Of a stretch of 64,000 nt of DNA, positions 37,261 to 46,278 are shown piece after piece. The DNA comes from CBDCZY01 sp965224745 (GTDB lineage: Bacteria; Pseudomonadota; Gammaproteobacteria; Methylococcales; Methylomonadaceae): the NCBI GenBank assembly GCA_965224745.1, contig CBDCZY010000003.1, positions 62,001 to 126,000 on the forward strand. Reading direction: 5' to 3'. Position 1 is the stretch's first letter. Each line of letters opens with the position of its first letter. The position numbers and the translations under genes are program-made. The notes beneath the pieces are model-generated. The model saw only the letters and a program-made list of their open reading frames with translations. It did not search any database and was not told the DNA's origin.

Positions 37261-38632
37261 CTATCTCCCTTTATGGATGTTTTTAGTGGTTTTCTTGTTT
37301 TTGCTGACCGGCTTCCCTGTCGCATTAGTATTGGGAGGCACTGCACTTCTGTTTGCAGGCATGGGCATCCAGTGGGAATTGTTTGATCAGGCTTTTATCG
37401 ACGCTCTCCCTAGCCGTCTTTACGGCTTAATGAACAACAATATATTAATCGCGGTACCGTTATTCGTTTTTATGGGTAACATTCTTGAAAAATCCAAAAT
37501 AGCGGAAAATTTATTAGACCAAATCACGACGGCCCTTGGTAACTTAAAAGGAGGTCTTGGCCTGGCAGTCACCTTAGTAGGTATATTGATGGCTGCCAGC
37601 ACAGGAATCGTAGGAGCGACCGTGGTAACCATGGGACTACTGTCGTTACCAACAATGCTAAAACATAACTACGATCCAACCATTAGTTGCGGAATTATTT
37701 GCGCTTCTGGAACTTTGGGACAAATCATTCCACCTTCAATCGTGTTAGTCCTATTGGGCGATGTATTATCGACAGCTTATCAAGAAGCTCAACTAACTAT
37801 GGGCAATTTTTCGCCAGCAACCATCTCTGTTGGTGACCTTTTTGCAGGCGCCCTGTTGCCCGGATTATGTTTGGTTTTATTTTACCTCGTTTATTTAATG
37901 GCCACAGCTTGGTTGAAACCAGCAATGATGCCCTCTTCAGTTCTAACCAACAGTGCGGATGATAACTTGATTTTGGTTAATATTCTAAAATCCCTGCTAC
38001 CTCCTTTACTATTGATTTTTGCTGTATTAGGCTCTATTCTTGGCGGTTTGGCAACCCCAACTGAAGCAGCTTCAGTCGGCGCCATGGGGGCTATGGTATT
38101 GGCTTGTTTTAACCAAACTTTTACTATGACCATGTTGAAGGCCGCGCTACAAAACACCACTCAAATCACCAGCATGGTTTTTTTGATTTTGATAGGTGCA
38201 GCGATGTTTTCCTTGGTTTTTCGAGGTTTTGGAGGGGACGAACTAATTGTTAGCTGGCTGACCGACCTGCCAGGCGACAAATTTACCGCCGTTTTGGTCG
38301 TTATGCTGACCATGTTCCTGTTAGGTTTTGTACTTGATTTTATTGAAATAATATTTGTTATCGTCCCTATTGTAGGGCCGGTATTGTTAACCATGGGAAT
38401 TGATCCAATCTGGCTAGGCGTTATGATGGCTATTAATATACAAACTTCCTTTTTAACGCCGCCATTTGGTTTTGCATTGTTTTATCTGAGAGGTGTTGCG
38501 CCAAACGGGATTACCACACAACAAATTTATCGCGGCGTTATGCCGTTTATATTTATACAGCTCTTAATGCTCGGTATACTTGCTTATTGGCCCGGAATAG
38601 CCACGTGGCTGCCGCAAAAAATTTATCACTAA
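37253..38632 (+). CDS. dctM: TRAP transporter large permease subunit (DctM-like)
   Basis: 459 aa, about 12 membrane helices. The family motifs FVFMGNILEKS, GGLGLAVTLVGILMAASTGIVGA and LGQIIPPSIVLVLLGD are present, with GLATPTEAASVGAMGA in the second half. It drives solute uptake with DctQ. A periplasmic DctP receptor is not encoded next to them, so the substrate cannot be inferred from context. Confidence 0.92.
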   Translation: MANYLPLWMFLVVFLFLLTGFPVALVLGGTALLFAGMGIQWELFDQAFIDALPSRLYGLMNNNILIAVPLFVFMGNILEKSKIAENLLDQITTALGNLKGGLGLAVTLVGILMAASTGIVGATVVTMGLLSLPTMLKHNYDPTISCGIICASGTLGQIIPPSIVLVLLGDVLSTAYQEAQLTMGNFSPATISVGDLFAGALLPGLCLVLFYLVYLMATAWLKPAMMPSSVLTNSADDNLILVNILKSLLPPLLLIFAVLGSILGGLATPTEAASVGAMGAMVLACFNQTFTMTMLKAALQNTTQITSMVFLILIGAAMFSLVFRGFGGDELIVSWLTDLPGDKFTAVLVVMLTMFLLGFVLDFIEIIFVIVPIVGPVLLTMGIDPIWLGVMMAINIQTSFLTPPFGFALFYLRGVAPNGITTQQIYRGVMPFIFIQLLMLGILAYWPGIATWLPQKIYH

Positions 38633-38637
38633 AACTT

Positions 38638-38781
38638 ATGACCACAAAACCAGTAAACACCTGTTTAATTGTACTAGCATTGTCTATTTTAATCTCATCG
38701 TGCGGCCAGACTGGCCCACTCTATCTACGAGGCGAACAGGCACCCATTCACATTGAAGAAGACGAAGTAAGCGAAGAATAA
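38638..38781 (+). CDS. lptM: LptM-type small lipoprotein
   Basis: 47 aa. Signal peptide with lipobox ISSC, then GQTGPLYL, the conserved LptM (YifL) motif. LptM is an outer-membrane lipoprotein that aids LptD maturation. The ATG at 38638 fits; the frame extends upstream into dctM. It starts the lptM-lysA-dapF-DUF484-xerC group typical of gammaproteobacteria. Confidence 0.88.
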   Translation: MTTKPVNTCLIVLALSILISSCGQTGPLYLRGEQAPIHIEEDEVSEE

Positions 38782-38784
38782 TGC

Positions 38785-40032
38785 ATGGATCATTTTAACT
38801 ACCAAAAAAACGAGTTGTTTGCCGAACAAGTCCCTGTTCGAAAAATCACAGAACAACACGGCACACCCTGTTACATCTATTCCAAAGCTACCATAGAACG
38901 TCATTGGCAGGCTTTCGATCGGGCGTTTGCCAACCATCCGCACTTGATCTGCTATGCGGTAAAAGCCAACTCCAACCTTGCTATCTTAAATCTGCTGGCT
39001 GGTTTCGGTTCTGGCTTCGATATCGTATCGATCGGCGAATTGGAACGAGTACTGGCTGCAGGCGCCCACCCGGAAAAAATCGTATTTTCCGGCGTGGGAA
39101 AAAAAGAAGACGAATTAACCAGAGCTTTAGAAGTGGGTATTCGGTGCTTCAATGTCGAAGTCAGCGAGGAATTGGATCGACTCAATCGAATTGCCGGTGC
39201 AATGGGTAAAATTGCGCCAGTATCGCTCAGAGTAAACCCTGATGTGGATGCCAAAACTCATCCATATATCGCGACAGGACTGAAAGAAAATAAATTCGGA
39301 CTGGCTATCGATCAGGCATTAATTGATTATCGCCGAGCGGCCGAGATGCCCAACGTTCGTATCGTTGGCCTGGATTGCCACATCGGTTCACAATTGGTAG
39401 AAACAGCACCCTTTTTAGATGCATTAGATCGCATTTTGAAACTAGCAGGCCAATTGGCTGACGAAGGTATCCACTTACAACATCTGGATTTAGGCGGTGG
39501 ATTAGGAATCCGTTACCAGGACGAAAACCCGCCAAATCCGAGCCAATATATACATGACTTATTAAGCAAACTGCAGCATACTGATTTCGAGATTCTGCTG
39601 GAGCCTGGAAGAGCTATCGTGGGTAACGCTGGCATATTAGTCACTCGGGTAGAATATATAAAGCCCACACCAGTAACCAAGTTCGCTATTGTAGATGCTG
39701 CTATGAACGACTTGATCCGCCCTTCTTTATATAATGCCTGGCAAGATATTACTCCAGTCAACATGGAAGCTACTGGCGCTCCAGAACTTTACGACATTGT
39801 AGGACCTGTTTGTGAGACGGGAGACTTTCTCGGAAAACAACGATTGCTTAAGATACAAGCTGGCGACTTACTCGCGATTCGTTCTTCGGGCGCATATGGT
39901 TTTACCATGAGTTCCAATTATAACTCCAGACCCAGGGCTGCGGAAGTTATGGTAGATGACGACCATTTCCAAGTCATTCGAGATCGGGAAACAATATCAT
40001 CCCTGTGGAATGGAGAACGAATTTTAGAGTGA
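38785..40032 (+). CDS. lysA: Diaminopimelate decarboxylase
   Basis: 415 aa fold III PLP enzyme. The PLP-lysine site is ICYAVKANSNLAIL; the glycine-rich PLP-phosphate region is HLDLGGGLGIRY; substrate-site motif EPGRAIVGNAG and the Cys-containing VGPVCETGDFL follow. It converts meso-DAP to lysine. Its stop overlaps the dapF GTG start (GTGA). Confidence 0.96.
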   Translation: MDHFNYQKNELFAEQVPVRKITEQHGTPCYIYSKATIERHWQAFDRAFANHPHLICYAVKANSNLAILNLLAGFGSGFDIVSIGELERVLAAGAHPEKIVFSGVGKKEDELTRALEVGIRCFNVEVSEELDRLNRIAGAMGKIAPVSLRVNPDVDAKTHPYIATGLKENKFGLAIDQALIDYRRAAEMPNVRIVGLDCHIGSQLVETAPFLDALDRILKLAGQLADEGIHLQHLDLGGGLGIRYQDENPPNPSQYIHDLLSKLQHTDFEILLEPGRAIVGNAGILVTRVEYIKPTPVTKFAIVDAAMNDLIRPSLYNAWQDITPVNMEATGAPELYDIVGPVCETGDFLGKQRLLKIQAGDLLAIRSSGAYGFTMSSNYNSRPRAAEVMVDDDHFQVIRDRETISSLWNGERILE

Positions 40033-40859
40033 ACTACGCTTTCACAAAAATGCATGGTTTAGGCAATGACTTTGTTGTATTCAATGGCATCAACCAGTCT
40101 ATAAATTTCACCCAGAATCAGCTTCGTCACATAGCCGATCGACATTATGGTATTGGTTGCGATCAAATCTTATTAGTAGAAGCGCCCATTTCTTCGGATG
40201 CAGATTTTCGCTATCGAATCTTTAATGCAGACGGCAGCGAAGTAGCCCAATGCGGCAATGGCGCTCGCTGTTTTGCACGTTTCGTACACGACAAAAACCT
40301 TACTGATAAAAACCCCATCCTGGTCGACACCGAGTCACAGCAGTTGTTGTTACATTTATCGAAAGACAATCAAGTGACTGTTGACATGGGTGTCCCAAAG
40401 TTTGAACCAGCAGAAATACCAATTTCAGCTCAGCCAAACACCGGCCTCTATGAATTGACTATTGGACAACAAACCTATCAATTCGGTGCTGTATCTATGG
40501 GCAATCCTCACGCAGTTCTACTGGTAGATGATATAAACTCTGCTCCAGTTAACACCTTGGGTTCAGCAATGGAACAACATAGTATATTTCCCGAGCGGGC
40601 CAACATTGGCTTTATGGCCATCCTCGATCGTCAACACATTGCTGTACGTGTTTTTGAGCGTGGCGCTGGCGAAACTTTAGCTTGTGGCAGCGGAGCATGT
40701 GCTGCCATAGCAATAGGAGTGGAGCGCGATCTCCTAGACAACCATGTAACTGTGCGACTAACCGGCGGTGAATTATCCTTGGTTTGGCCAGGGAGACAAC
40801 ATTCAGTCATGATGACGGGTCCCGCCACGTCAGTCTTCGATGGTATAATCAGAATATGA
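40029..40859 (+). CDS. dapF: Diaminopimelate epimerase
   Basis: 276 aa from GTG at 40029, which overlaps the lysA stop; an ATG at 40005 would give an overlong N-terminus. Start VNYAFTKMHGLGNDFVV. Catalytic Cys regions AQCGNGARCFARFV and LACGSGACAAIAIG are intact. It epimerises LL-DAP to meso-DAP for lysine and peptidoglycan. It overlaps the next gene by 4 nt. Confidence 0.96.
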   Translation: MNYAFTKMHGLGNDFVVFNGINQSINFTQNQLRHIADRHYGIGCDQILLVEAPISSDADFRYRIFNADGSEVAQCGNGARCFARFVHDKNLTDKNPILVDTESQQLLLHLSKDNQVTVDMGVPKFEPAEIPISAQPNTGLYELTIGQQTYQFGAVSMGNPHAVLLVDDINSAPVNTLGSAMEQHSIFPERANIGFMAILDRQHIAVRVFERGAGETLACGSGACAAIAIGVERDLLDNHVTVRLTGGELSLVWPGRQHSVMMTGPATSVFDGIIRI

Positions 40860-41563
40860 CCGAATCTAATTTGGAACACACACCAGAAATAACAGAAATT
40901 TCCGCCGAGCAAGTCGAGGATTTCCTGTCTCAACATCCAAATTTCTTTAACAACCATTTAGCTTTGCTCGAAAAACTAACTATTCCACATCCTAGCGGAA
41001 CGGCAGTATCGCTACTCTCAAAACAACTTGAACTTTTTCGTGACAAGCATAAGGAATTAGAATCCCAACTTATTTCATTGATCGAAATTGCTCGGGAAAA
41101 TGACTCACTGCTCAATAGGATGCATGAACTGACTTTAGCCATGCTTGATGCTTCAACCTTCGAAGAGGCATTAATCAATCTCGAACAAGTCTTATTCGAC
41201 TGTTTTCAAGTTGACTTTGTTGCCGTCAGAATTTTTCAGGACAACCCTGACTTCCCAATCAGTAACATCTATGTTGCTCCGACCGACCCGGCAGCGCTGA
41301 ATTTCAAAAGTATTCTATCATCCAACCAGCCGAACTGCGGAAAACCCAAATCATCACACACCAAATATTTATTTGGTGCTTTCTGCAAAGATGTTAATTC
41401 TTGCGCCATTATTCCGATGAATTTCACCGAACTTGAAGGAATATTGGCTATTGGCAGTCGCCAGGAAGATCGCTTTCATCCCAGCATGGGTCACATTTTT
41501 CTAACTCAGATGAGCCGGATTATCGGAACCAGATTCATCAGTCTGATGCGAAATAAGCAGTGA
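40856..41563 (+). CDS. DUF484 family protein (GAF-like)
   Basis: 235 aa from ATG at 40856 (ATGA overlap with dapF). DUF484 signature AEQVEDFLSQHPNFFNNHLALLEKL with IPHPSGTAVSLLSKQLELFRDKHKEL, then a coiled region and a GAF-like C-terminal domain (CAIIPMN... LEGILAIGSR). It is always found between dapF and xerC in this group. Function unknown; signalling or a chromosome-dimer-resolution link has been proposed from context only. Confidence 0.9.
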   Translation: MTESNLEHTPEITEISAEQVEDFLSQHPNFFNNHLALLEKLTIPHPSGTAVSLLSKQLELFRDKHKELESQLISLIEIARENDSLLNRMHELTLAMLDASTFEEALINLEQVLFDCFQVDFVAVRIFQDNPDFPISNIYVAPTDPAALNFKSILSSNQPNCGKPKSSHTKYLFGAFCKDVNSCAIIPMNFTELEGILAIGSRQEDRFHPSMGHIFLTQMSRIIGTRFISLMRNKQ

Positions 41564-42477
41564 ACCCGAAAGCTTCCAATGAATTTCGCCAATATCTTGA
41601 AGAATTAACGATACATCGCCGCTTATCTGAGCATACTGTTAAAAATTACCGAAGAGATATTGGCCACCTACAAAACTTTTGTCAAACAGAAAACCTTCAG
41701 TATTGGCCCAAAGTTAATCAGCACCACATCAGAGCCCACATCGCATCCCGCCATCGACAAGGTCTGGGCAGCAAAAGCTTGCAGCGCGAATTATCTGCCA
41801 TTCGCAGCTTTTATCAATACTTAATTAAAAATAACCTTGCCCAGCAAAATCCGGCGCGACCAGTCCGTGCACCTAAAGGCGTCAGGCAATTACCTAAAAC
41901 TCTTGATGTGGATCAGGTAACCGGGTTATTAGAAGCAGGTACTACATCATTCCTTGAAATCAGAGATCTGGCAATGTTTGAATTATTTTACTCTTCCGGC
42001 CTTAGGTTAAGTGAGCTGACTGCTTTGAACATCAACGATGTCGATATAAGTGATCGTTCTTTGATTGTAAAAAAAGGGAAAGGTAATAAATCCAGACTCC
42101 TTCCAATTGGCCGCAAAGCGATTAAATCAATAGAGTCATGGATGAAAATCCGTTTTTCCTTAGCTGCAACCGATGAAAACGCCCTATTTTTAACTCACAA
42201 AGGGAAACGACTAGGCCAGCGTAGCGTGCAATCAAGACTCAAACAATGGTGTTTAAAAAAAGGTATCCCCGAAAACGTCCACCCTCATATGCTGCGTCAT
42301 TCATTTGCCAGCCATTTGCTGGAATCAAGTCAAGATTTACGCGCTGTTCAAGACTTATTGGGACATGCTAACATCAGTACAACACAAATCTACACCCATC
42401 TTGACTTCCAGCATCTGGCCTCGGTTTATGACCAAGCACATCCTCGTGCGAAAAAATCAGAACAAGAAGAAAGTTAA
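41560..42477 (+). CDS. xerC: Tyrosine recombinase XerC
   Basis: 305 aa from a GTG overlapping the DUF484 stop. N-terminal SAM-like core-binding domain (FRQYLEELTIHRRLSEHTVKNY). The catalytic domain has SSGLRLSEL (Arg), KKGKGNKSRLLPI (Lys), HPHMLRHSFASHLL (His-x-x-Arg), LGHANISTTQIYTH (His and Tyr nucleophile). With XerD it resolves chromosome dimers at dif. No dif site was recognised in this window. Confidence 0.95.
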   Translation: MNPKASNEFRQYLEELTIHRRLSEHTVKNYRRDIGHLQNFCQTENLQYWPKVNQHHIRAHIASRHRQGLGSKSLQRELSAIRSFYQYLIKNNLAQQNPARPVRAPKGVRQLPKTLDVDQVTGLLEAGTTSFLEIRDLAMFELFYSSGLRLSELTALNINDVDISDRSLIVKKGKGNKSRLLPIGRKAIKSIESWMKIRFSLAATDENALFLTHKGKRLGQRSVQSRLKQWCLKKGIPENVHPHMLRHSFASHLLESSQDLRAVQDLLGHANISTTQIYTHLDFQHLASVYDQAHPRAKKSEQEES

Positions 42478-42568
42478 AGTCATATCATAAAATCTGGTAC
42501 CATATGCTGCGTATTAAACCCTTAATATAACTATAATATTTAACAAGATTTTAGTAAGGAATCAGATT

Positions 42569-43582
42569 ATGTCAGCAAGCGAATCTTCCGAATCAAACAC
42601 AAAAGGAATACTTTGGAGTCTCGGTATAATCACTTTAATTATTATTATCGGTATCGCAGCCATCGGTTGGTATTGGAGCATTGACCCTGACCCTGAATAC
42701 CCTCTTGTTAAAGAGGCAGAGCAAAAAGCAAGACTCGCAAAAAAATACAATGACGGCCTACCCAGGGGATACGCCTTTACTTATGCTCTCATTCACATTT
42801 CAGAAACTTTACTGAACAAAAACGGCGGCTACATTAGTAATGATGTAGCCCCTCCCGGGATTATTCTGGATAATATAAAAAACTGGGAATTTGGCGCTCT
42901 GGTCATGTTACGAGATGGCACATCCGCTTTAAGAAATCACTTTGCCAGATCGCAATCTCAATCAGGTGAAGATACTGACCTCGCTAAAGCCGAACCATTA
43001 TTTTACTTTAACAACGATTCCTGGATTTTCCCTGCTACAGAAGATGAGTATAAAAGAGGGCTTAAAAAACTGTATAGCTATTGGGGACGTCTTGGCGCCA
43101 AAAATATCAAAAAACCTGGAAGGTTTTATTCCCGCGCGGATAACCTTAGACAATATCTAGAAATCATCATCAAACGCATGGGCGATATTTCCTCTCGGTT
43201 GAGCGCAAGTGCCAGTGGCTATATCAGCTTAGAAGGAACCGACAATCCTTCCCTATCTGATATCTCTGCATCCAAGGAAACCCCTTGGCTTGAAATTGAT
43301 GATATTTTTTACGAAGCACGCGGAGCTTCTTGGGCACTTTTGTATATCTTCAAAGCAATTAAAGTCGAATTTTCGGATGTGTTGGCCGAAAAACACGCGA
43401 TTGAGACGATGGATATTTTAATTCACCAGTTGGAGAACTCCCTCACCCCTATTTATAGCCCCATGGTATTAAACGGCCCTGGTTTTGGCGTGTTTGCCAA
43501 TTATTCACTGACCATGGCAAACTATATTGCCCGAGCAAATGGCGCTGCATTAGACATAAGAGAGTTATTAGTGAGGGGCTGA
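42569..43582 (+). CDS. DUF2333 family membrane-anchored protein
   Basis: 337 aa. One N-terminal membrane helix (GIITLIIIIGIAAIGWYW) then a large periplasmic domain with the conserved PRGYAFTYALIHISETLLNK and SNDVAPPGIILDN segments, and EIDDIFYEARGASWALLYI later. This matches DUF2333. Function unknown. It lies 91 nt after xerC and ends in a hairpin. Confidence 0.85.
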   Translation: MSASESSESNTKGILWSLGIITLIIIIGIAAIGWYWSIDPDPEYPLVKEAEQKARLAKKYNDGLPRGYAFTYALIHISETLLNKNGGYISNDVAPPGIILDNIKNWEFGALVMLRDGTSALRNHFARSQSQSGEDTDLAKAEPLFYFNNDSWIFPATEDEYKRGLKKLYSYWGRLGAKNIKKPGRFYSRADNLRQYLEIIIKRMGDISSRLSASASGYISLEGTDNPSLSDISASKETPWLEIDDIFYEARGASWALLYIFKAIKVEFSDVLAEKHAIETMDILIHQLENSLTPIYSPMVLNGPGFGVFANYSLTMANYIARANGAALDIRELLVRG

Positions 43583-43597
43583 TACATTATTCTCGTA

Positions 43598-43616
43598 GGG
43601 CAACACGAAGTTGCCC
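43598..43616. terminator. Perfect hairpin between convergent DUF2333 and DEAD-box genes
   Basis: GGGCAAC, loop ACGAA, GTTGCCC, then TTTAAAAAAA. It is 16 nt after the DUF2333 stop and 26 nt from the helicase stop. The T-tract is short on the plus strand, so efficiency is uncertain; it may act in both directions. Confidence 0.55.
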
Positions 43617-43641
43617 TTTAAAAAAACAATACAGCACTTAT

Positions 43642-45390
43642 TTATCCACTATCCCTAGTGTGTGCCTTTTTCTCCTTACTACCTGAAAATTTTCGCGCCT
43701 CAATACGGGAAATTTTTAGGGCTTGACCCGCAACACGTACTTTTTTAAGATCCTGAAACAAATCATTTGGCATACCAGTCGGCAAATCAATAAAAGTGAA
43801 ATCGTCCTTGATGTCAATTTTTCCAATATATTGACTTTCTAAACCAGTTTCATTCGCTATTGCACCCACTATATTTCCCGGCTTTACGCCATGACTATAG
43901 CCTACTTCTAAACGAAACTGCTCCATACCTTCTTCCGTTTTACCATTGCCTTTAAGCTTTTGTCTTTTGGATCCAGAACGCTTTTCATTCCTTGCAAACT
44001 TTTGCGACTTATTATCACTAAACTCTCTTGATGCATTCCTTTGGGAACGTTTTTTTTCCGCTTGAGGATTTAGCAGTAAAGGCTTATCACCTTGTACTAT
44101 TTTTGCCAACGCAGCAGCAACATCTAAAACAGGAACATCATTTTCCTTGTGGTAACTTTCAATAAGTTGACTAAAAAAATTAAGCTCGTCAGTAGCTAAC
44201 GTCTCGGTAATTCTCTGTTTAAAGCGGTCAATTCTCTTATCATTGACGGTTTCAGTCGACGGCAACTCCATCATTTCAATCTTTTTGTTGGTTGCTTTCT
44301 CTATCGCTCGCAACAACCTTTTTTCTCGGGGCGCTACAAACAAAATCGCGTCGCCAGTCCTGCCCGCTCGCCCCGTTCTGCCAATGCGGTGAATATATGA
44401 TTCGGTATCGTAAGGAATATCGTAATTTATTACATGACTAACTCTATCCACATCCAATCCACGGGCTGCTACATCTGTAGCCACCAAGATATCGATCTTG
44501 CCCGATTTAAACTGCTGAACAATTCGTTCTCGATTATTTTGGGCAATATCTCCATTTAACGCTACCGATGAGAAACCACGAGCTTGCAGCTTTTCAGCTA
44601 AGTCTGCTGTCTCTACCTTGGTTCTAACAAACAGGATCATACCATCGAATGTTTCGGTCTCGAGAATCCGGGTTAAGGCATCTAATTTATGAAACCCGCT
44701 GACGACCCAACAACGTTGTCGAATGGCGTCGGCAGTGGTTTTTTGCATTTTGATAGTCACTTCTTCAGGATGACTCAAATACTTTTGAGCGATACGCCGA
44801 ATGGGTGCTGGCATCGTGGCAGAAAATAAAGCCGTCTGACGTTTCTCAGGGATTTGTTCTAATATCCATTCCACGTCATCAATAAAACCCATCCTGAGCA
44901 TTTCATCCGCTTCATCCAAGGTCAAGCAGGTGAGTGTATCCAGTTTCAGAGTCCCGCGCCGCATATGATCCATTACACGCCCCGGCGTTCCTACCACAAC
45001 ATGCACACCCCGCTTAAGCTGCTTTATTTGACCGCGGTAATCCTGACCACCATAAATAGGCAACACATGGAACCCTTTCAAATGTTTAGCATAGCGCTGA
45101 AAAGCTTCAGCAACCTGTATCGCTAATTCACGAGTGGGCGTTAAAACCAAAACTTGCGGACTATATAAATTCAATTTAATTTTGGATAACAAAGGCAAGG
45201 CAAACGCTGCCGTTTTACCAGTACCTGTCTGAGCTTGGCCCAGAACATCTTTGCCCGCTAACATGTGCGGAATAATTTTTGCCTGGATTGGCGATGGACT
45301 TTCATAGCCCACATCAACCAGGGCTTTTTGAACCGGCTCAATGAGCTCCAGTTCACGAAAACCCTCGCTCGTAGAAACTTCAAGTGACAT
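43642..45390 (-). CDS. deaD: DEAD-box RNA helicase, DeaD/CsdA type
   Basis: 582 aa. Motifs: Q motif (SPIQAKIIPHMLAGKD), I (AQTGTGKTAAF), II (LDEADEMLRMGF), III (FSATMP), V (ATDVAARGLDVD), VI (HRIGRTGRAGRTG). A C-terminal DbpA-like RNA-binding domain (RLEVGYSHGVKPGNIVGAI) follows a Lys/Arg-rich linker. It acts in ribosome assembly and mRNA unwinding in the cold. Monocistronic by context. Confidence 0.94.
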   Translation of the reverse strand: MSLEVSTSEGFRELELIEPVQKALVDVGYESPSPIQAKIIPHMLAGKDVLGQAQTGTGKTAAFALPLLSKIKLNLYSPQVLVLTPTRELAIQVAEAFQRYAKHLKGFHVLPIYGGQDYRGQIKQLKRGVHVVVGTPGRVMDHMRRGTLKLDTLTCLTLDEADEMLRMGFIDDVEWILEQIPEKRQTALFSATMPAPIRRIAQKYLSHPEEVTIKMQKTTADAIRQRCWVVSGFHKLDALTRILETETFDGMILFVRTKVETADLAEKLQARGFSSVALNGDIAQNNRERIVQQFKSGKIDILVATDVAARGLDVDRVSHVINYDIPYDTESYIHRIGRTGRAGRTGDAILFVAPREKRLLRAIEKATNKKIEMMELPSTETVNDKRIDRFKQRITETLATDELNFFSQLIESYHKENDVPVLDVAAALAKIVQGDKPLLLNPQAEKKRSQRNASREFSDNKSQKFARNEKRSGSKRQKLKGNGKTEEGMEQFRLEVGYSHGVKPGNIVGAIANETGLESQYIGKIDIKDDFTFIDLPTGMPNDLFQDLKKVRVAGQALKISRIEARKFSGSKEKKAHTRDSG

Positions 45391-45877
45391 TTAGAATACC
45401 TATGGAAAAACAGAAAGGTCAGTTTAGAAACCAACCATACAAAGCTGGAAAAATTCAGATACTTACATTATAACCCGCATTGCTGTTCGCTGTCGGATTA
45501 TTGTCAGACTATGATCGTCATACAAAAGGAGTTAACAACGTTGATACGAATCAAAATAGCCTGAGAATTCTTCAATTAACAAAAAGTCCCATGAGAAAAA
45601 CTACTAATGATAATAAAATTATTCAGGAATTGTTCATCTTCGAGGAGGATAGTGACTAAACAAAGTAATGATTCTTTCCGTAAGCTTATTAAGTAACGAA
45701 AGGCTTACTCTTGATCAAATGTACTCTGAACTGAATGCCTGAGTGCCGACGGTTTTACTCGACCATTAAACGGAAATATTTATTTTCTTTTGCATTTTAA
45801 TTTCAAAAAACCAATCCAGAACTGGATGCTTATCAACAGACTTACCATCACTAACGGTTTATCAAGGAACAACTATT
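45391..45877. other. Intergenic region upstream of deaD and of the CTERM-anchored gene
   Basis: 487 bp. It must contain the 5' leader of deaD and the promoter of the plus-strand CTERM-protein gene. GTAAGC/GCTTAC at about 45680-45710 could pair, with a 17-nt loop. I see no RNA gene or reliable open frame; a 23-codon frame at 45402 is probably chance. Confidence 0.45.
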
Positions 45878-46278
45878 ATGAAAAATTTGTCTGTAGTAAC
45901 AGTATTATTTGTAGCGTCAATTACTCATTCTTATGCCTCTTCGGTCGAACTAGTATCTGATAGAGAATACCTTGTAACAACTACTTTTTTCGACACTAGC
46001 GGCAATCAAATATCGCCAATTGAAGACTTTACTTCTATAAATGCTATAAACGGATTCTCAAGTATATTTGTTGATCCACATCCTTTAAATTTCAACAATT
46101 TTACTGACTTTGTTTCTCCTAGCTGCGCTGAACCAACATCAGAACAACAAATTAATGATTGTGTCGTCGATTATGGAAATGGCTATTATCAACAAGATGG
46201 AGATTGGTTTACTCAAATACTGATTTCTGGAGGTACAGCACCACAAGATATGTATGTTCAGATAGAAGAGACTACCTA
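45878..46278 (+). pseudogene. N-terminal part of a CTERM-anchored exported protein, split by IS
   Basis: Begins MKNLSVVTVLFVASITHSYA, a signal peptide, then an acidic Ser/Thr/Asn-rich segment with no recognised domain. The IS enters after MYVQIEETT; its target repeat ACTACCTA is at 46271-46278. Removing the IS and one repeat joins this part in frame to the C-terminal part at 47958-48329, giving 255 codons (254 aa). Two Cys residues (SCAEP and NDCVVDY) may form a disulfide. Confidence 0.88.

Noticed and set aside
45402..45473. 23-codon plus-strand frame MEKQKGQFRNQPYKAG
   Set aside because: No ribosome binding site, lies antisense to the deaD leader, and is too short to support.
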